Both the position numbers and the translations under genes were made by a program. Shown piece by piece: positions 26,801 to 36,790 of a stretch of DNA of 64,000 nt (position 1 is the first letter of the stretch; each line of letters starts with the position of its first letter). The notes beneath the pieces were generated by a model that did not search any database, had not been told where the DNA came from, and saw only the letters and a list, made by a program, of their open reading frames with translations. Source of the stretch: Oxyruncus cristatus. Taxonomy: Eukaryota > Chordata > Aves > Passeriformes > Cotingidae. The DNA lies in assembly GCA_013399855.1 (NCBI GenBank), contig VXAY01005812.1:1-64000 (forward strand), in the 5' to 3' direction.

Positions 26801-29800
26801 TAACTTGAATTGTCCAAGTAATGTAAGTTTTAACAAATGTGTTGAGAGTAAAGAAACAGGATTCACAAAACAGTTTTTGTGCTGTTTTCTAGCTGTCTCC
26901 TGCATTGCCTGTGGCCCTGCACCCTGCTGGGTAAGAGCTGAGGACCCCAGTTCAGGTCCCACTTACAGGGTAAAGCACCTGGGGGCCCAGCCCCTCATAC
27001 CTGCCATGTCCATCTTTCAGGGGTGCTGTCCAGATTCTGCATCTTCTGCCCCAAACTACCATAGTGGCTTGGTTTTGCTCAGCTGTAGCAAAGCCAGTGT
27101 GAGCCTTCCAGCCAGGGATCGATCCTCTTTTCCCTTCCCAAATCCTGCCCCATGGGGCTGGTCAGGAATTTCAGTGCTGAAAACTGCCACCTTCTTCCTA
27201 AAGGTTTTCCTTTGTTTAAAGCAGCCAAAAGTGAAATTAAATGCCTTACATTGCAGTACCAGAGCTTAAAAATAAATAAGTCCACAGGTCACCAGCTTAG
27301 AAACTTTGCATGGGCACAGTCTGGCTCCTCAGAACTTAACAGAAGATTGAGCAGATAAACAGGTTAAAAAAGGTCTAATCTTTTTGGCTATTATTAATGC
27401 TTGTTTGTATGGACTTATTAGCGTACTACGAACTGCTCACCTCCATGGAGCCGGTGTCAGGCATCCAGCCAGTCTGCTGCTGAGGATTAATGAATTCATA
27501 TCTGTGGAGGCATCAGACAGGAAGGTCTTATGTGGTATGAACATTATTTGTAATTATTAGATGAAAGCTTCATATAACGAAAGGCATGAGCTGCCTTTCT
27601 AGGGCATCCTATAAAACAGCAATGAAACACTGCTGAAAATGCAGTTAGAAATGTTAATAATGGTGAACCAAATCTGTGAGATGCTTAAGATGAAATTGCA
27701 GTCTGAATTACTTCAATTTCTCCAACTGCACAGCCTGTGCATGCAGAACACGGTGAGAACAGGAAAGTGATTTGTTTAATTGCTCTCTTCGGGCCTATAG
27801 AGTTTGTCAAATGAACCTTTACAAAGCTGTGTTTTTTCTTGATTTTTTTTTCTGCTTTGTTTGTTTGTTTGTTTGTTTTCCAACAGGAGTGTCCTAGTGG
27901 GGTTGTTAATGAAGAAACATTCAAACAGATCTATGCACAGTTTTTTCCTCATGGAGGTAAGCAGAGTGCTTTGTGCCTGTCAGGGTTATTGAAGCATGCC
28001 TTAACATTCCTTACTGCCAGCTGGCTGTAGAACAGCTGCACATCATCTGTGCAAGGAGTGGGAATCGAGCTTAAGCTTTGCGGGATTTTAGACAGAAACA
28101 CAAACATTAAGGTAATAAGATTGTTAGGCCCTTTGAACAGTTATTTCACATAGACAAACCCCATGAAAGATTGACCCTAGTTTTCAGCTCTTTATTCCCC
28201 AGGTCCAAAATAGAAACTGGGGATTGATGCTTTTTTCTTTACTGACTTTCTGACTGGCAGAAAGGGAAATTGCTTCCCCTCAGTGTGTCTTTGCTTCCCT
28301 GCTGTTGGACTGCTGGACGTGTAGTGTCTAGCACAGAAGGCTCCTAGACCTCATTTTGGCCTGAAAATTAATCAAAACCTCCTTAAAATTCTTAAAGCAG
28401 TTCTTAGTTGATATGGGAACTCCTGGTTACCTTAAAGGATCATTTTTTGTGTTTGTGTTACTAGGACAGGATCATGTCCTGTATTGGAATATGAAAGTAT
28501 TGTATTAAATCGCTCTAATACATGTTATTGCCTTTCAAAACCAACAATAATCTACATGTTCTTCTAACTGGATATGTTCTGTGGGGATGCTGTTTTCAAA
28601 CTGAAAGAAATGAGTCATCTTTTTAGTAAAAATCACTTTAGTAAAAATCATTTTAGTAAGAGATTTAAGTGTTTGAGGCTTTTCAAATCTATTCCACTCT
28701 ATAGTAGCTGCAGAATACACTCCCTGGGGAATGATAACTGATGTTTCTGCAAGAGTATATGTGTGTATGTGCTTTACTTTAAGAAGGTCATTAACAAGTG
28801 TTTTTTCAACTAAATGTCAAGAAAAACCACATTATGCTTATGTGTTTTACAATGCATGGGTCCTCAAAGATGTACACCTATAAAAAGTTTGCATTAAATT
28901 TCAGTATAGACTTGATTATTTCCTGTTGCGATTGCTTTGTTTTGCTATAAAATGCAACCAGTCCATTGATTGATTGATTGCAAAAATTTAAGTATTTATA
29001 ATCTCAATGTATTTCTGAATGTGGGCTTTTTTCCAACTTGAGTTCCAGTAGGTGAAAGGAAAATCAGTTACCCAAACAACTCCTTTATGTGACCCAGCTC
29101 AGGTGTAAAAAACAGTCAGGCACAGAAACTTCATTTTTTTATGGATAGATAACTTTTTTCTATTCTACTGAGGTTTTCAAAGACTTTCCTTTTTCTGTGT
29201 GTCCCATTCCCTTGACATGTGATTCTCCCTTAGTTAATGATGATGGAAGTACAGCCATGCTTAATAGTAAATCAGGTCAACAGCAGATGGGATTTTGTAT
29301 TTTACACTGTTTTCTTTCAGTTGGTTTCCAAACTATTTGTATTATCTTAGTGTTATAAGTTGTGAGATTTTGGAATCTTCGGAGATTCTTTCACTTTTAT
29401 GGCTCTCTTTACAGATAAACCTGTACAACCTAAAGGTGGTAATGTAGCTCTGAATTATAACAGTTGTCACCCCAGGCTTGTGATTTTTTTTGGTTACATA
29501 GGGCTCCTATCCTTGGCAGCTTTAAGTTTTGCTAATCTGTCATCTAGTGATACTACTGAACTAAGTATTTCCTAATGTACATTGTACCAAATTGAAATAA
29601 GACCTCTAGCTTAATATTTCTAGTTCATTGTTTAGTTTAGTTTAATAGGAGTTTTTAGAAGAACTACCCTATAAGTAATGCTGTGGTTTTCTTCTGGAGC
29701 TATTTTATTTCAGAATCTTTCTCTTAAAAATGTAGTACACAATGTTTTTTTCCCTAAATTCCAGTGTATTCTATCCTTATGAATGACAGTAACTTAAGTA

Positions 29801-32800
29801 TTTGATTTTTCTGTACACTGTTACACTTTCCTGGATTTGAATAATGTCAGAGTAAGGAGATGCTGGGTCATTCCACCTGTGTGCATAGCACAGGGCACCA
29901 GGCTTCACCCATACACTGAGTGTGGAGACAGGTTTGACTGATGCTGTGTGCTAGAGACAAAGAATAGAAGAGACCAAAAGTGTGTGGCTGCTAGAGTAAC
30001 AATGAAATAATGTCTGTTGCTTCTACCTTGAAAAGCTGGGCTCTGGTAATACAGAGAGCAGTGCAAATTGCCTCCAGAGCAGAGAACAGGCCACTGAAGG
30101 TCCTAAAGTTGTACACCAGTTGGATTTTTTTCTGTATACCAATACTGTTCCTAGTCAACAACCATCATTCACATGGCTATAGAGACTGTTCTTCTCAATA
30201 GAAAAGGTTTTCTAAACCCAGAAGTTTAAGATTCAAAAGGATGAAAATGTGCTTCAGGTGAGATTGCTCTTTAGCGATCAAGTTACTGGAGCAAGAGCCT
30301 TCTGAAGATGGGCAGTCCCTGGGGGTTTCTGCCATGTCTGACACAAAACAAAATGGTAGAGGAAGGATGCACATGTGCTGCAGATACTCTTTGGGTTTTT
30401 TGCTGTGTTTCCCACCAGAGCTAATACTCCAGAGACATTCTGTGATGGTTGGATTTTTTCTGCTCGTTCTTTCAGGTACAACCTCATAATCCAAATAGTT
30501 TCTACTGTAACAAAAGCTTTTGCATTTCAAGGCTGTTTTAAGGGATGGTGTCAGGATTTTGCAAGTCGTGTTAACATTTACTGGTTCACAGAATGCCTGG
30601 CAATGCTACAAGTTTGGTTTTTACACAGAAGGAAAATAAGGTCGTGACTGTTGTTTAGAGCCATTAGTGTATAAAGAGCTGCTGTACCAGTTCATGTTTT
30701 TGTGTTTTTCAGATGCCAGCATGTATGCACATTACCTCTTCAATGCATTTGACACTGCACAAAATGGCTCAGTGAAGTTTGAGGTAATTGCTTTGCATCT
30801 TCTTTCTATGCCACTTTCTCTGTTTTGTGATTTTAAGCTTTTCTGTCCGTTCTTCCTTGTAAAGTAGTAGGACTTGTTGGATTAAGGATTAGAGGCTTCA
30901 ATCTAAAGTCATTTGATATTTTAAAATCTGGGTCAGTTTAGTTTATGCACATGCAGTTGTGTTTTCTCTCAGTCAAGAAACATCTCGATCATAATAGTCA
31001 GGATAAGAAGGAGAAAGCACAGAGGTTTACGTGGCAGAGAGGAGTGGTCGAGGACAGTCCCATATGAAGAGAGATGAGGGGCACAGATAACTTGCAAGTT
31101 GTACCTTCTGCAGGCATCGTGTATTACATGATTGAATACTTATATCTGTATGTGCCTGGAATATGTTTTTTTTTAAGCTTATTTGATGTGTTGAATAAGC
31201 ATCTCAGGTACTGGTATCCACTGGAAACTAAATCCACCCTTTAAGTAAAAGTCCTGTGGCTACAATCACTCTTCATGCTGACACCCAAAGTTGTAGGAGT
31301 GCAGCAAAAAGATATGTTAAGTCATAGATTTCTGGTGGATGAACTTCATAGCTTTGGAGACATTTCACTGTGACAATAAAACTACAAGTCATGGGCAGTC
31401 TTGCCTTTGCTGTCAAATGGTCAAGAACTCCAGTAATTTTCAGATAAGACTGAGAAATGCATTGTCATTAAATGTAAGATGGGAATGTTTCCATATGTAT
31501 CTGTGTGTCTTTATAGAAAGGGCGGCAGTATGAGGTTTGCATATGGCACCTACTCAGTAGTTTAAGGTGTCCAGAAACCTAAACAGACTGAGAACAGGGA
31601 AATGCTGTTAAAAAAACACTAAAAATCCCCCTAGAAAGTGCTGAGCTTTCCTTCCTGGCAGACCTGTCTATTTGCTTGTTCTCAAACATAAGCATTTTTC
31701 CCCTTTTTTATACTGTTCAACAAATTCAGATTCCTCTGAGCCTTGGCAAAAGGAGCAGGGTGTTTTAAGCAGTGATGCACTGCCTCATGCAGAGCTCCTG
31801 GAGGTGACATTGGTAGGACTAAGGATGTTAAATAAGTTATCAGGAACTCTATAGCTTGGTTAGCTTGAAGCTCTGCCTGTAAACCCCTGTAGCAATGCTA
31901 CTCACAGTGCCTGATTGGCCATACAGTATAAACAATAAATCAAAGTTACTGGAAGCAAAAAAATGCAATTAAAATGCTGTGTCCCACACTGAATAATTAG
32001 TGACAGGAATCACATCTGGTCAAGTCTGACAGATTTTGCCAGAGAACAAAACCAAAGGCTCCCTGTGTTAGAGGAGTTTAGGATTTCTCCATCTCTCAAG
32101 GTGGACATAGACAAAATGCTGGATTTTCTCCCTGTTTTGCCAGCACCTAGATTTGGAGGTAAGAAAGCATCAGCTTCTACTTCCATAGGCATAGTCCAGC
32201 TGTGTTTAGCCAGGTAGAGGCAGTCTGAGTGAGGACTCCTTGCAGCAAGGAGGAAAATGGCCACTGGAGCATCTGGCACTACTCTTAAAAAACAAACATC
32301 TTAGCAGATGCTTCACCCATTGAGTTCAGTCAGAGAGGACACATTTTCAGAAAAGGGAGCCAGAAGAGGTTGATAACCATGTGCTCCATCCTAAAAAGAT
32401 AAATCTTTTGACTGGCATCATATAAAGAGGACTTAGAAAAGAATGTTATGAAAATTCACACTTCTCTCTCTGCCTCAAACCAGGATTTTGTGATGGCATT
32501 GTCCATTCTGCTACGTGGAACAGTTCATGAAAAGCTGAGATGGACATTTAATCTGTATGACATAAATAAGGATGGCTATATAAACAAGGAGGTAAGGCTG
32601 TTTCTGACAAATGTGGTTGACTTCAGAAGAGAGACAACTCTTTTTCGTTGCAGAACACAATTAACTTTACTTGCAGCTAATTAAAAGCAAATCAGAATGG
32701 ACTTGAGCATTTATCTGTGTCTAAGTAAAGTGCACAAAGATCGTACTGCATGGTTTGCTAGACGTATTTTCCTATATTATAGTGCTTTTAATGAATTGCT

Positions 32801-35800
32801 TTAGCTAGGAGCAAAAACCTAGTTACAGCTATAAGCCACATAACCTTTGCAAAGAGGAGGGTGGCGGTGGCAATAACTGGTTGGTGACTGAGGCACAAGG
32901 GCTTTCTTTCTGCACTGGAAGGTACAGTGTGGGTCACCTGAAGCACTAGAAGCCCCCAGCACCACTTCCAAACCCTGCGTTGTCATCTATTTTTATCTTC
33001 TTATCAAGTATTGCTTGTTCCCACTGTGGGAAGTCTTGGTTTTGAGCATGGTAACCTTGAATATTTCAAATACATCTTGTTCTACTGAAAACCGTTGTGT
33101 GTCCCTGGAGGATTTGCAGTTACTGCCACTGGCCATGGAGCCGAGTGGCAATTTGTGCCAGTGGTGGAGAGGGGCCAGGCTCCCAGTGAAAGCCATAAGG
33201 GTCCTTGGGACAGGCTCGGGACAGAGCACCCCACTTGCTCCCAGCAGCTGCTGTGTCTGAGCGCAGGCCCTGGGCCAGAGGAGCAGAGAGAGCACTGCGG
33301 GAGCCGTGACACGGCGGGGACAAAGGCAGGGCACGGGCAGGGAGAAGAAATTGCCTTAAATAGGATGAATTTGTATGTCATGGTACATCTGTCCTCATGC
33401 ATGTGTACAGGCATTCTGTGTGCTGTTTAGTAATAGGAGAAGGAGGGTGAAGAAAAGGGCAGCACAAGACAGAAACGTGTTATCATTTCTCTTAATTTCC
33501 TTTCTGCGTTTGTGCTGGCACGCTGCTACGGCAGGAAATGATGGATATCGTAAAGGCAATTTATGATATGATGGGAAAGTACACATATCCAGTGCTCAAG
33601 GAAGATGCACCAAGGCAGCATGTAGAAGTGTTTTTCCAGGTACCTGGTTTTTTATGTGTTTTTCTTAACATTTGAGCTATGCACTGATAGGCTTTACCAG
33701 AAAGTTGTGTCTATGCCTCACTATATATTCCAAAATAAGCTCTACCAACCATTCAGCCTAACAATACAGTCTGCTGATTTCCTGGCTCCAGGGCTATCTG
33801 ACTTGTAGCCTGACCCTTTGCACTGGGATGTGCCACATGCAGTAAGTCTGAAGCCTCTGCATGTGTTGCAGCCCTTCTGTGCTGCTTCTCTCAACTGCCC
33901 TAATGACAGACAGGAGTGTGGGTGGGGGTTGATGAATCAGTGAATAAATAACCAATGGAATAAGTGCAGAGATCGTGGTGTATGTCAAGGAAATAGTTGG
34001 AGATGACCTCAGAAGTGCTCCAAATCCCAGAGTCCTTAGCAGTCAGCAATGTCATCTAGCAATGACATTGCGTGTGTGATGTAGGCTTATCAAGTGCCCA
34101 GCCTTATTCAGGTTGCATCAACTAAGATATTGTGCTGTAACAACAGTGTTATCAATGAGAACTAATTTTTTTATTTTATTTTTCAGAAAATGGATAAAAA
34201 CAAAGATGGAGTTGTAACTTTAGATGAGTTTATTGAATCGTGTCAGGAGGTAAGGACTAAATTATAACTGCAAGGAAAGGTTTAGCTCATGCCACATCAC
34301 ATGCTTCCCTTTGGACAAACTCTATATGAAACAAGATGCTGGTCAGGATTCTGGGTTTTCTTTGCTCTGTGGAGAAAAAAAAAAAAAAAAAAAAAAAAAC
34401 ACAAACCAACAATAAAAATGTCATTTTTTGTTAGCTGTGTCTCCCTGCACACTGAGTATCAAGNAACAAGAAAATAGCTTCAAGATTGAGTTTCTGGTGA
34501 TGCTCTGTGCAGCCTGTGACTGAATAGTGAGGTAGTGAGTGCCTGAGTCTGCAGACAAGCACTAGAGAAGTTGTAGACAACTCTAGAGAAAGCTCATAAC
34601 TGCCTTGGGTGAGGATTTTTGGTTGGTTGGTTGGTTTGGGGTTTTTGGCTTTTTTGGTTGTTGGTTGGTTGGTTGGGGTTTTGGGGGGTTTTTGGTTGGT
34701 TGGTTGGTTTTTAATTTCATTTTAAAACTCTGACACTGTCTCTATGTGCTACCCTCAATGTCTTTATCAGGTACCACATTGCTGTAACTGCCCAGAGACA
34801 AAGGTGTCTCAAAGTCCTGCAATTACAGCACTGAGTTATAAAGCCAGTTGATGTTTTCATGGTCAAACATTAAAAGCAAATGCTGTCATCATAGCAATGA
34901 TTTTTATTTAATTTTCTCTTTTAGAAATCAGCTCCCTCTTGCAAATTCCCTAAGTTAGGATGGCTGTGATCGATGTTTAATGGTACTTCTAGCGCTGGCA
35001 TAAGGACACATCTGCATTAACATGCCTAATGTCTGTTGTCTTAGATGTCAGTTATGTATGTGAATGTTTGCTCAGAGATATCTCTAATACTTGACCAGTA
35101 CAATAATGGTCTAAAAGGCAATCTCTGCCTTTTGTAACATTTACATTAGTGCAAATAATTGCATAGTGGCCCTTCTGTATATTTTACTTTCCCTGGAAAA
35201 TTGGTTCTGCAGCCCGACAGCTCTTCTGTCCCTGAGCAAGGGGAAAATGTTCACCCTGAAGGGCTCGCTGGTTGGTTCTGTGTCAAGCCTGGCTCTGGCC
35301 ATATCCAGATTACCTCCTAGTCAGGGACTTCAGGCAGGAAAATCCTTGTTAGCAGGTGCATAATAGAAAACTAATGTTTTTCAGTTACTTAGTTCTTGGT
35401 CCCTGCTGGTTGTTTGGGTGATTTTTGGCACCATCTTTACTTTGATCACTTGCATGGTGTATTATTCTTCACAGTCATCATTTAACTGTAGGTATGTGGT
35501 GGTCTCAGAACTGAAGCAGCTTTACTTCACTTGTAACTGTTAAATTTTTTGCCCTAGTCTGAGTTTGGTTCCTTCTGTTGCCATCCTTGCACTAGGAGCT
35601 GGGCAGATTGATGCACTGGCAGGTGTGGGCTCCTGGTGGGCATGAATTATTTATTTATTTTTTATCTTTATGAAAAACAAATGTAAGTGCACTAGAGTGC
35701 TTACTTGTGCCATCGCAGAGGCTCTGGCTTGTGGGCAGGGAAGCCCTGGCATTGCCTTGGAGAGGGTGGTTGGGATCCACCAAAATGTGTTAGAAGTGGC

Positions 35801-36552
35801 ATAGCTAATGCTGCCTCAAAATATGATTGAGGAATGCAGTGCAATAGATCTCTTAAGTTGCTCAATGTGGAAAACTAATTTCATGTTACAGGCAGACAGG
35901 TATTCTAACTTTTGGAATAACTGAATTGCTTGGAGGAAAAAAAATCATCATGTTTTTGTACACTACTCTGGTTATTACTTTGAAGTACAATTTCAAGATT
36001 TCAAGAGAAATAATCCAGGATTTCCCTTGTGTCTGTAACTTTCTCATTTGGCTCTAGGAACCTCAGAGAGGCTGAGATTGCACAGATTGCATGTGTTTTG
36101 AGCTGGTTGTATTTCTGGGATGAAGTGCTCCCTCAAGGCAACTTTCTTGTCCGTTCAAAATGTACCATTTCAGTTGGACTTGTGGAGCATTATTAGCCAA
36201 GAGCACATCTGCACACCCAGGATCAGTGGCACCCAAGAGTTTGGCACTGCCACAGCCTGTGCTTTCCTGCCCCACACCAACCCAGGGCCAGAGTAAGAGA
36301 CAACTGCTGTGCTGAATCAGGGCCTGGGCACTGAATCAATCCCAGCTCATGGAGGGGGAAAAGCATTACCAGAGCAAGGTAATGCTCAAGGTAATGCTCC
36401 TGTTTCCTGCAGGAGCAGCTGCAGAGCTTCTCCTGTGCCAGGCAGAGTTATGAATTGTGCTTGGCCCTGCTTGTTTCATGGAAATATCTTTTCCTTGCTT
36501 TCAGGATGACAATATCATGCGATCCTTACAGCTCTTTGAGAATGTCATGTAA
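19256..36552 (+). CDS. KCNIP1: KCNIP1 (Kv channel-interacting protein 1), exons 2-8, 5' incomplete; span includes introns
   Basis: Seven exons join in frame to encode 196 residues, ending in LFENVM and a TAA stop. KChIP1 is a cytosolic neuronal calcium sensor of the EF-hand superfamily. It binds the N-terminus of Kv4 (KCND) potassium channels, raises their surface expression and alters A-type current kinetics. From the first residue here, the order is a Kv4-contacting N-terminal helix ([15 protein letters not shown]), degenerate EF1 with a Cys-Pro loop, EF2 loop [14 protein letters not shown]3 loop [12 protein letters not shown] and EF4 loop [12 protein letters not shown]. The residues [31 protein letters not shown] and [14 protein letters not shown] fit KCNIP1 rather than KCNIP2, 3 or 4, as recalled from the mammalian proteins. 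The 5' exon or exons with the variable N-terminus lie upstream of the window. Introns are 8506, 2756, 1700, 943, 547 and 2255 nt, and all are GT-AG. Confidence 0.97.
23775..23804 (+). repeat. (CAG)10 trinucleotide repeat in intron 2
   Basis: Ten uninterrupted CAG units inside a GC-rich patch (about 23730-23890). The patch has open frames that would read poly-Gln or poly-Ala, but no splice context makes it an exon, so it is taken as an intronic microsatellite. Confidence 0.95.
25950..26230 (+). mobile_element. Old, diverged CR1-like LINE fragment
   Basis: Segments gcttcagcctgggaaagaga, agatctacaaaatcac, ggatcaactgttagc and gaagttccttgctgaagg occur in the order seen in internal 3' parts of CR1-type LINEs. 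They are much more diverged than the two CR1 tails in intron 1. The edges are approximate. Confidence 0.5.
27857..27880 (+). repeat. TTTG repeat forming the exon 3 pyrimidine tract
   Basis: About five TTTG units run directly into ttttccaacag, the exon 3 acceptor. The repeat therefore occupies positions about -30 to -7 relative to the exon and supplies most of its U-rich tract. Confidence 0.9.
27887..27956 (+). CDS. KCNIP1: KCNIP1 exon 3
   Basis: This 70-nt exon encodes [20 protein letters not shown] then PHG, and ends with the first base of a split Asp codon (phase 1). The donor is gtaagc. It completes EF1, whose loop contains the Cys-Pro pair typical of neuronal calcium sensors and is not expected to bind calcium. 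The acceptor is unusual: its pyrimidine tract is made largely of a TTTG repeat at 27857-27880, followed by ccaacag. Length and frame match the equivalent exon in the KCNIP family. Confidence 0.96.
27957..30712 (+). other. KCNIP1: KCNIP1 intron 3
   Basis: GT-AG intron of 2756 nt. It contains a short 15-nt tandem repeat (unit actttagtaaaaatc) around 28620-28660 and an ATTG repeat at 28967-28980. I see nothing else of note. Confidence 0.93.
30713..30783 (+). CDS. KCNIP1: KCNIP1 exon 4
   Basis: This 71-nt exon sits between tgtgtttttcag and gtaatt. After completing the split Asp codon it reads [16 protein letters not shown] then NGSVKFE. It contains the incoming helix of EF2 and the first 11 positions of its loop, [11 protein letters not shown]; the twelfth residue (Asp) is the first codon of the next exon. 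The human protein, as recalled, has [25 protein letters not shown], so this copy differs at three positions, including Asn instead of Thr at loop position 5. Confidence 0.96.
30784..32483 (+). other. KCNIP1: KCNIP1 intron 4
   Basis: GT-AG intron of 1700 nt with unique sequence. No repeat or additional exon was recognised. Confidence 0.93.
32484..32591 (+). CDS. KCNIP1: KCNIP1 exon 5
   Basis: This 108-nt phase 0-0 exon lies between ctgcctcaaaccag and gtaagg. It encodes [36 protein letters not shown]. It supplies the outgoing helix of EF2, the linker, the incoming helix of EF3 and the first 11 residues of the EF3 loop, whose calcium ligand positions 1, 3 and 5 are Asp, Asn and Asp. EF3 is one of the two high-affinity calcium sites known in KChIPs. 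The exon reads without interruption and matches the family length exactly. Confidence 0.97.
32592..33534 (+). other. KCNIP1: KCNIP1 intron 5
   Basis: GT-AG intron of 943 nt. The part at about 33090-33350 is GC-richer than its surroundings and therefore has open frames on both strands, none with a recognisable product. Confidence 0.92.
33535..33639 (+). CDS. KCNIP1: KCNIP1 exon 6
   Basis: This 105-nt phase 0-0 exon lies between gctacggcag and gtacct. It encodes [35 protein letters not shown]. Its first Glu is position 12 of the EF3 calcium loop, and the rest forms the outgoing helix of EF3, the EF3-EF4 linker and the incoming helix of EF4. DAPRQHVEV differs from the recalled human DTPRQHVDV by two conservative changes. 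The upstream acceptor has a weak pyrimidine tract, interrupted by purines. Confidence 0.96.
33640..34186 (+). other. KCNIP1: KCNIP1 intron 6
   Basis: GT-AG intron of 547 nt, the shortest in the visible gene. No additional feature was recognised. Confidence 0.92.
34187..34249 (+). CDS. KCNIP1: KCNIP1 exon 7
   Basis: This 63-nt exon lies between ttattttatttttcag and gtaagg. It encodes [20 protein letters not shown] then E. It carries the whole EF4 loop [12 protein letters not shown] with Asp, Asn, Asp at ligand positions 1, 3 and 5 and Glu at 12, so it should bind calcium. The exon is the 21-codon unit found in KCNIP genes. It differs from recalled human KCNIP1 by I to V in the loop and L to I in FLES/FIES. 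Confidence 0.96.
34375..34399 (+). repeat. A25 homopolymer
   Basis: Twenty-five consecutive A residues in intron 7. No recognisable retroposon body or flanking duplication was seen directly upstream. Confidence 0.95.
34464..34464. other. Ambiguous base (N)
   Basis: The only non-ACGT character noticed in the window, 65 nt after the A25 run. It is probably an assembly or consensus uncertainty. Confidence 0.95.
34615..34713 (+). repeat. GGTT-rich low-complexity tract
   Basis: About 100 nt with G and T almost exclusively on the + strand, built from ggtt units with runs of four and six G. The strand asymmetry is complete over most of its length. Confidence 0.9.
36505..36552 (+). CDS. KCNIP1: KCNIP1 last coding exon (exon 8) with stop
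   Basis: After the acceptor ttccttgctttcag the frame reads [15 protein letters not shown] and stops at TAA (36550-36552). This is the C-terminal helix after EF4, which in KChIP structures lies in the hydrophobic groove until Kv4 binds. [11 protein letters not shown] is the KCNIP1 signature. KCNIP1 of mammals, as recalled, ends QNVM, while ENVM here recalls the KCNIP4 form at one residue. Confidence 0.95.
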   Translation, partial: DDNIMRSLQLFENVM

Positions 36553-36790
36553 CCACGTAACCAGCGTTGGAGGAGTCCGAGACTTCCTGTGTAACAGAGA
36601 TCTCCTTTCTGGGTGAAAGCTTCTTACAACTGAGCCATGTCCAGTGTGCGAGGATTTTGTATGACATCTCCAACCAAATGGCAATGGAATGCAACCGATC
36701 CCACCTCTTCTCCCCAGGAGACGCCGGTGGCCCTTTGTTTCATTTTGGAAGCATGTGAATATTTTAATAAATCCTGACAAGAGAGAACTG
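36553..36790 (+). other. KCNIP1: KCNIP1 3' untranslated region (proximal form)
   Basis: Sequence directly after the TAA stop. A canonical AATAAA lies at 36766-36771, so cleavage about 15-25 nt later would give a UTR of about 235 nt. The proximal end is an inference from that hexamer; more distal signals exist, so the main UTR may be much longer. Confidence 0.55.
36766..36771 (+). terminator. KCNIP1: Proximal poly(A) signal AATAAA of KCNIP1
   Basis: Canonical hexamer 214 nt after the stop codon, in the sense orientation. Use of this site is not shown by sequence alone. Confidence 0.45.

Larger units (their letters stand above)
19381..27886 (+). other. KCNIP1: KCNIP1 intron 2
   Basis: GT-AG intron of 8506 nt. 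It holds a (CAG)10 tract at 23775-23804, a GGTT-rich patch at 23089-23118, and a diverged CR1-like stretch near 25950-26230. The rest is unique sequence with no recognised exon. Confidence 0.93.
34250..36504 (+). other. KCNIP1: KCNIP1 intron 7
   Basis: GT-AG intron of 2255 nt. It contains an A25 run (34375-34399), an unresolved base N at 34464, a GGTT-rich tract (34615-34713) and a small direct repeat of aaggtaatgctc near 36375-36398. Confidence 0.92.

Noticed and set aside
26751..27269. 172-codon + strand open frame in intron 2
   Set aside because: It has no recognisable domain, lies within a well-defined intron of KCNIP1 and has no splice borders that keep the KCNIP1 frame.
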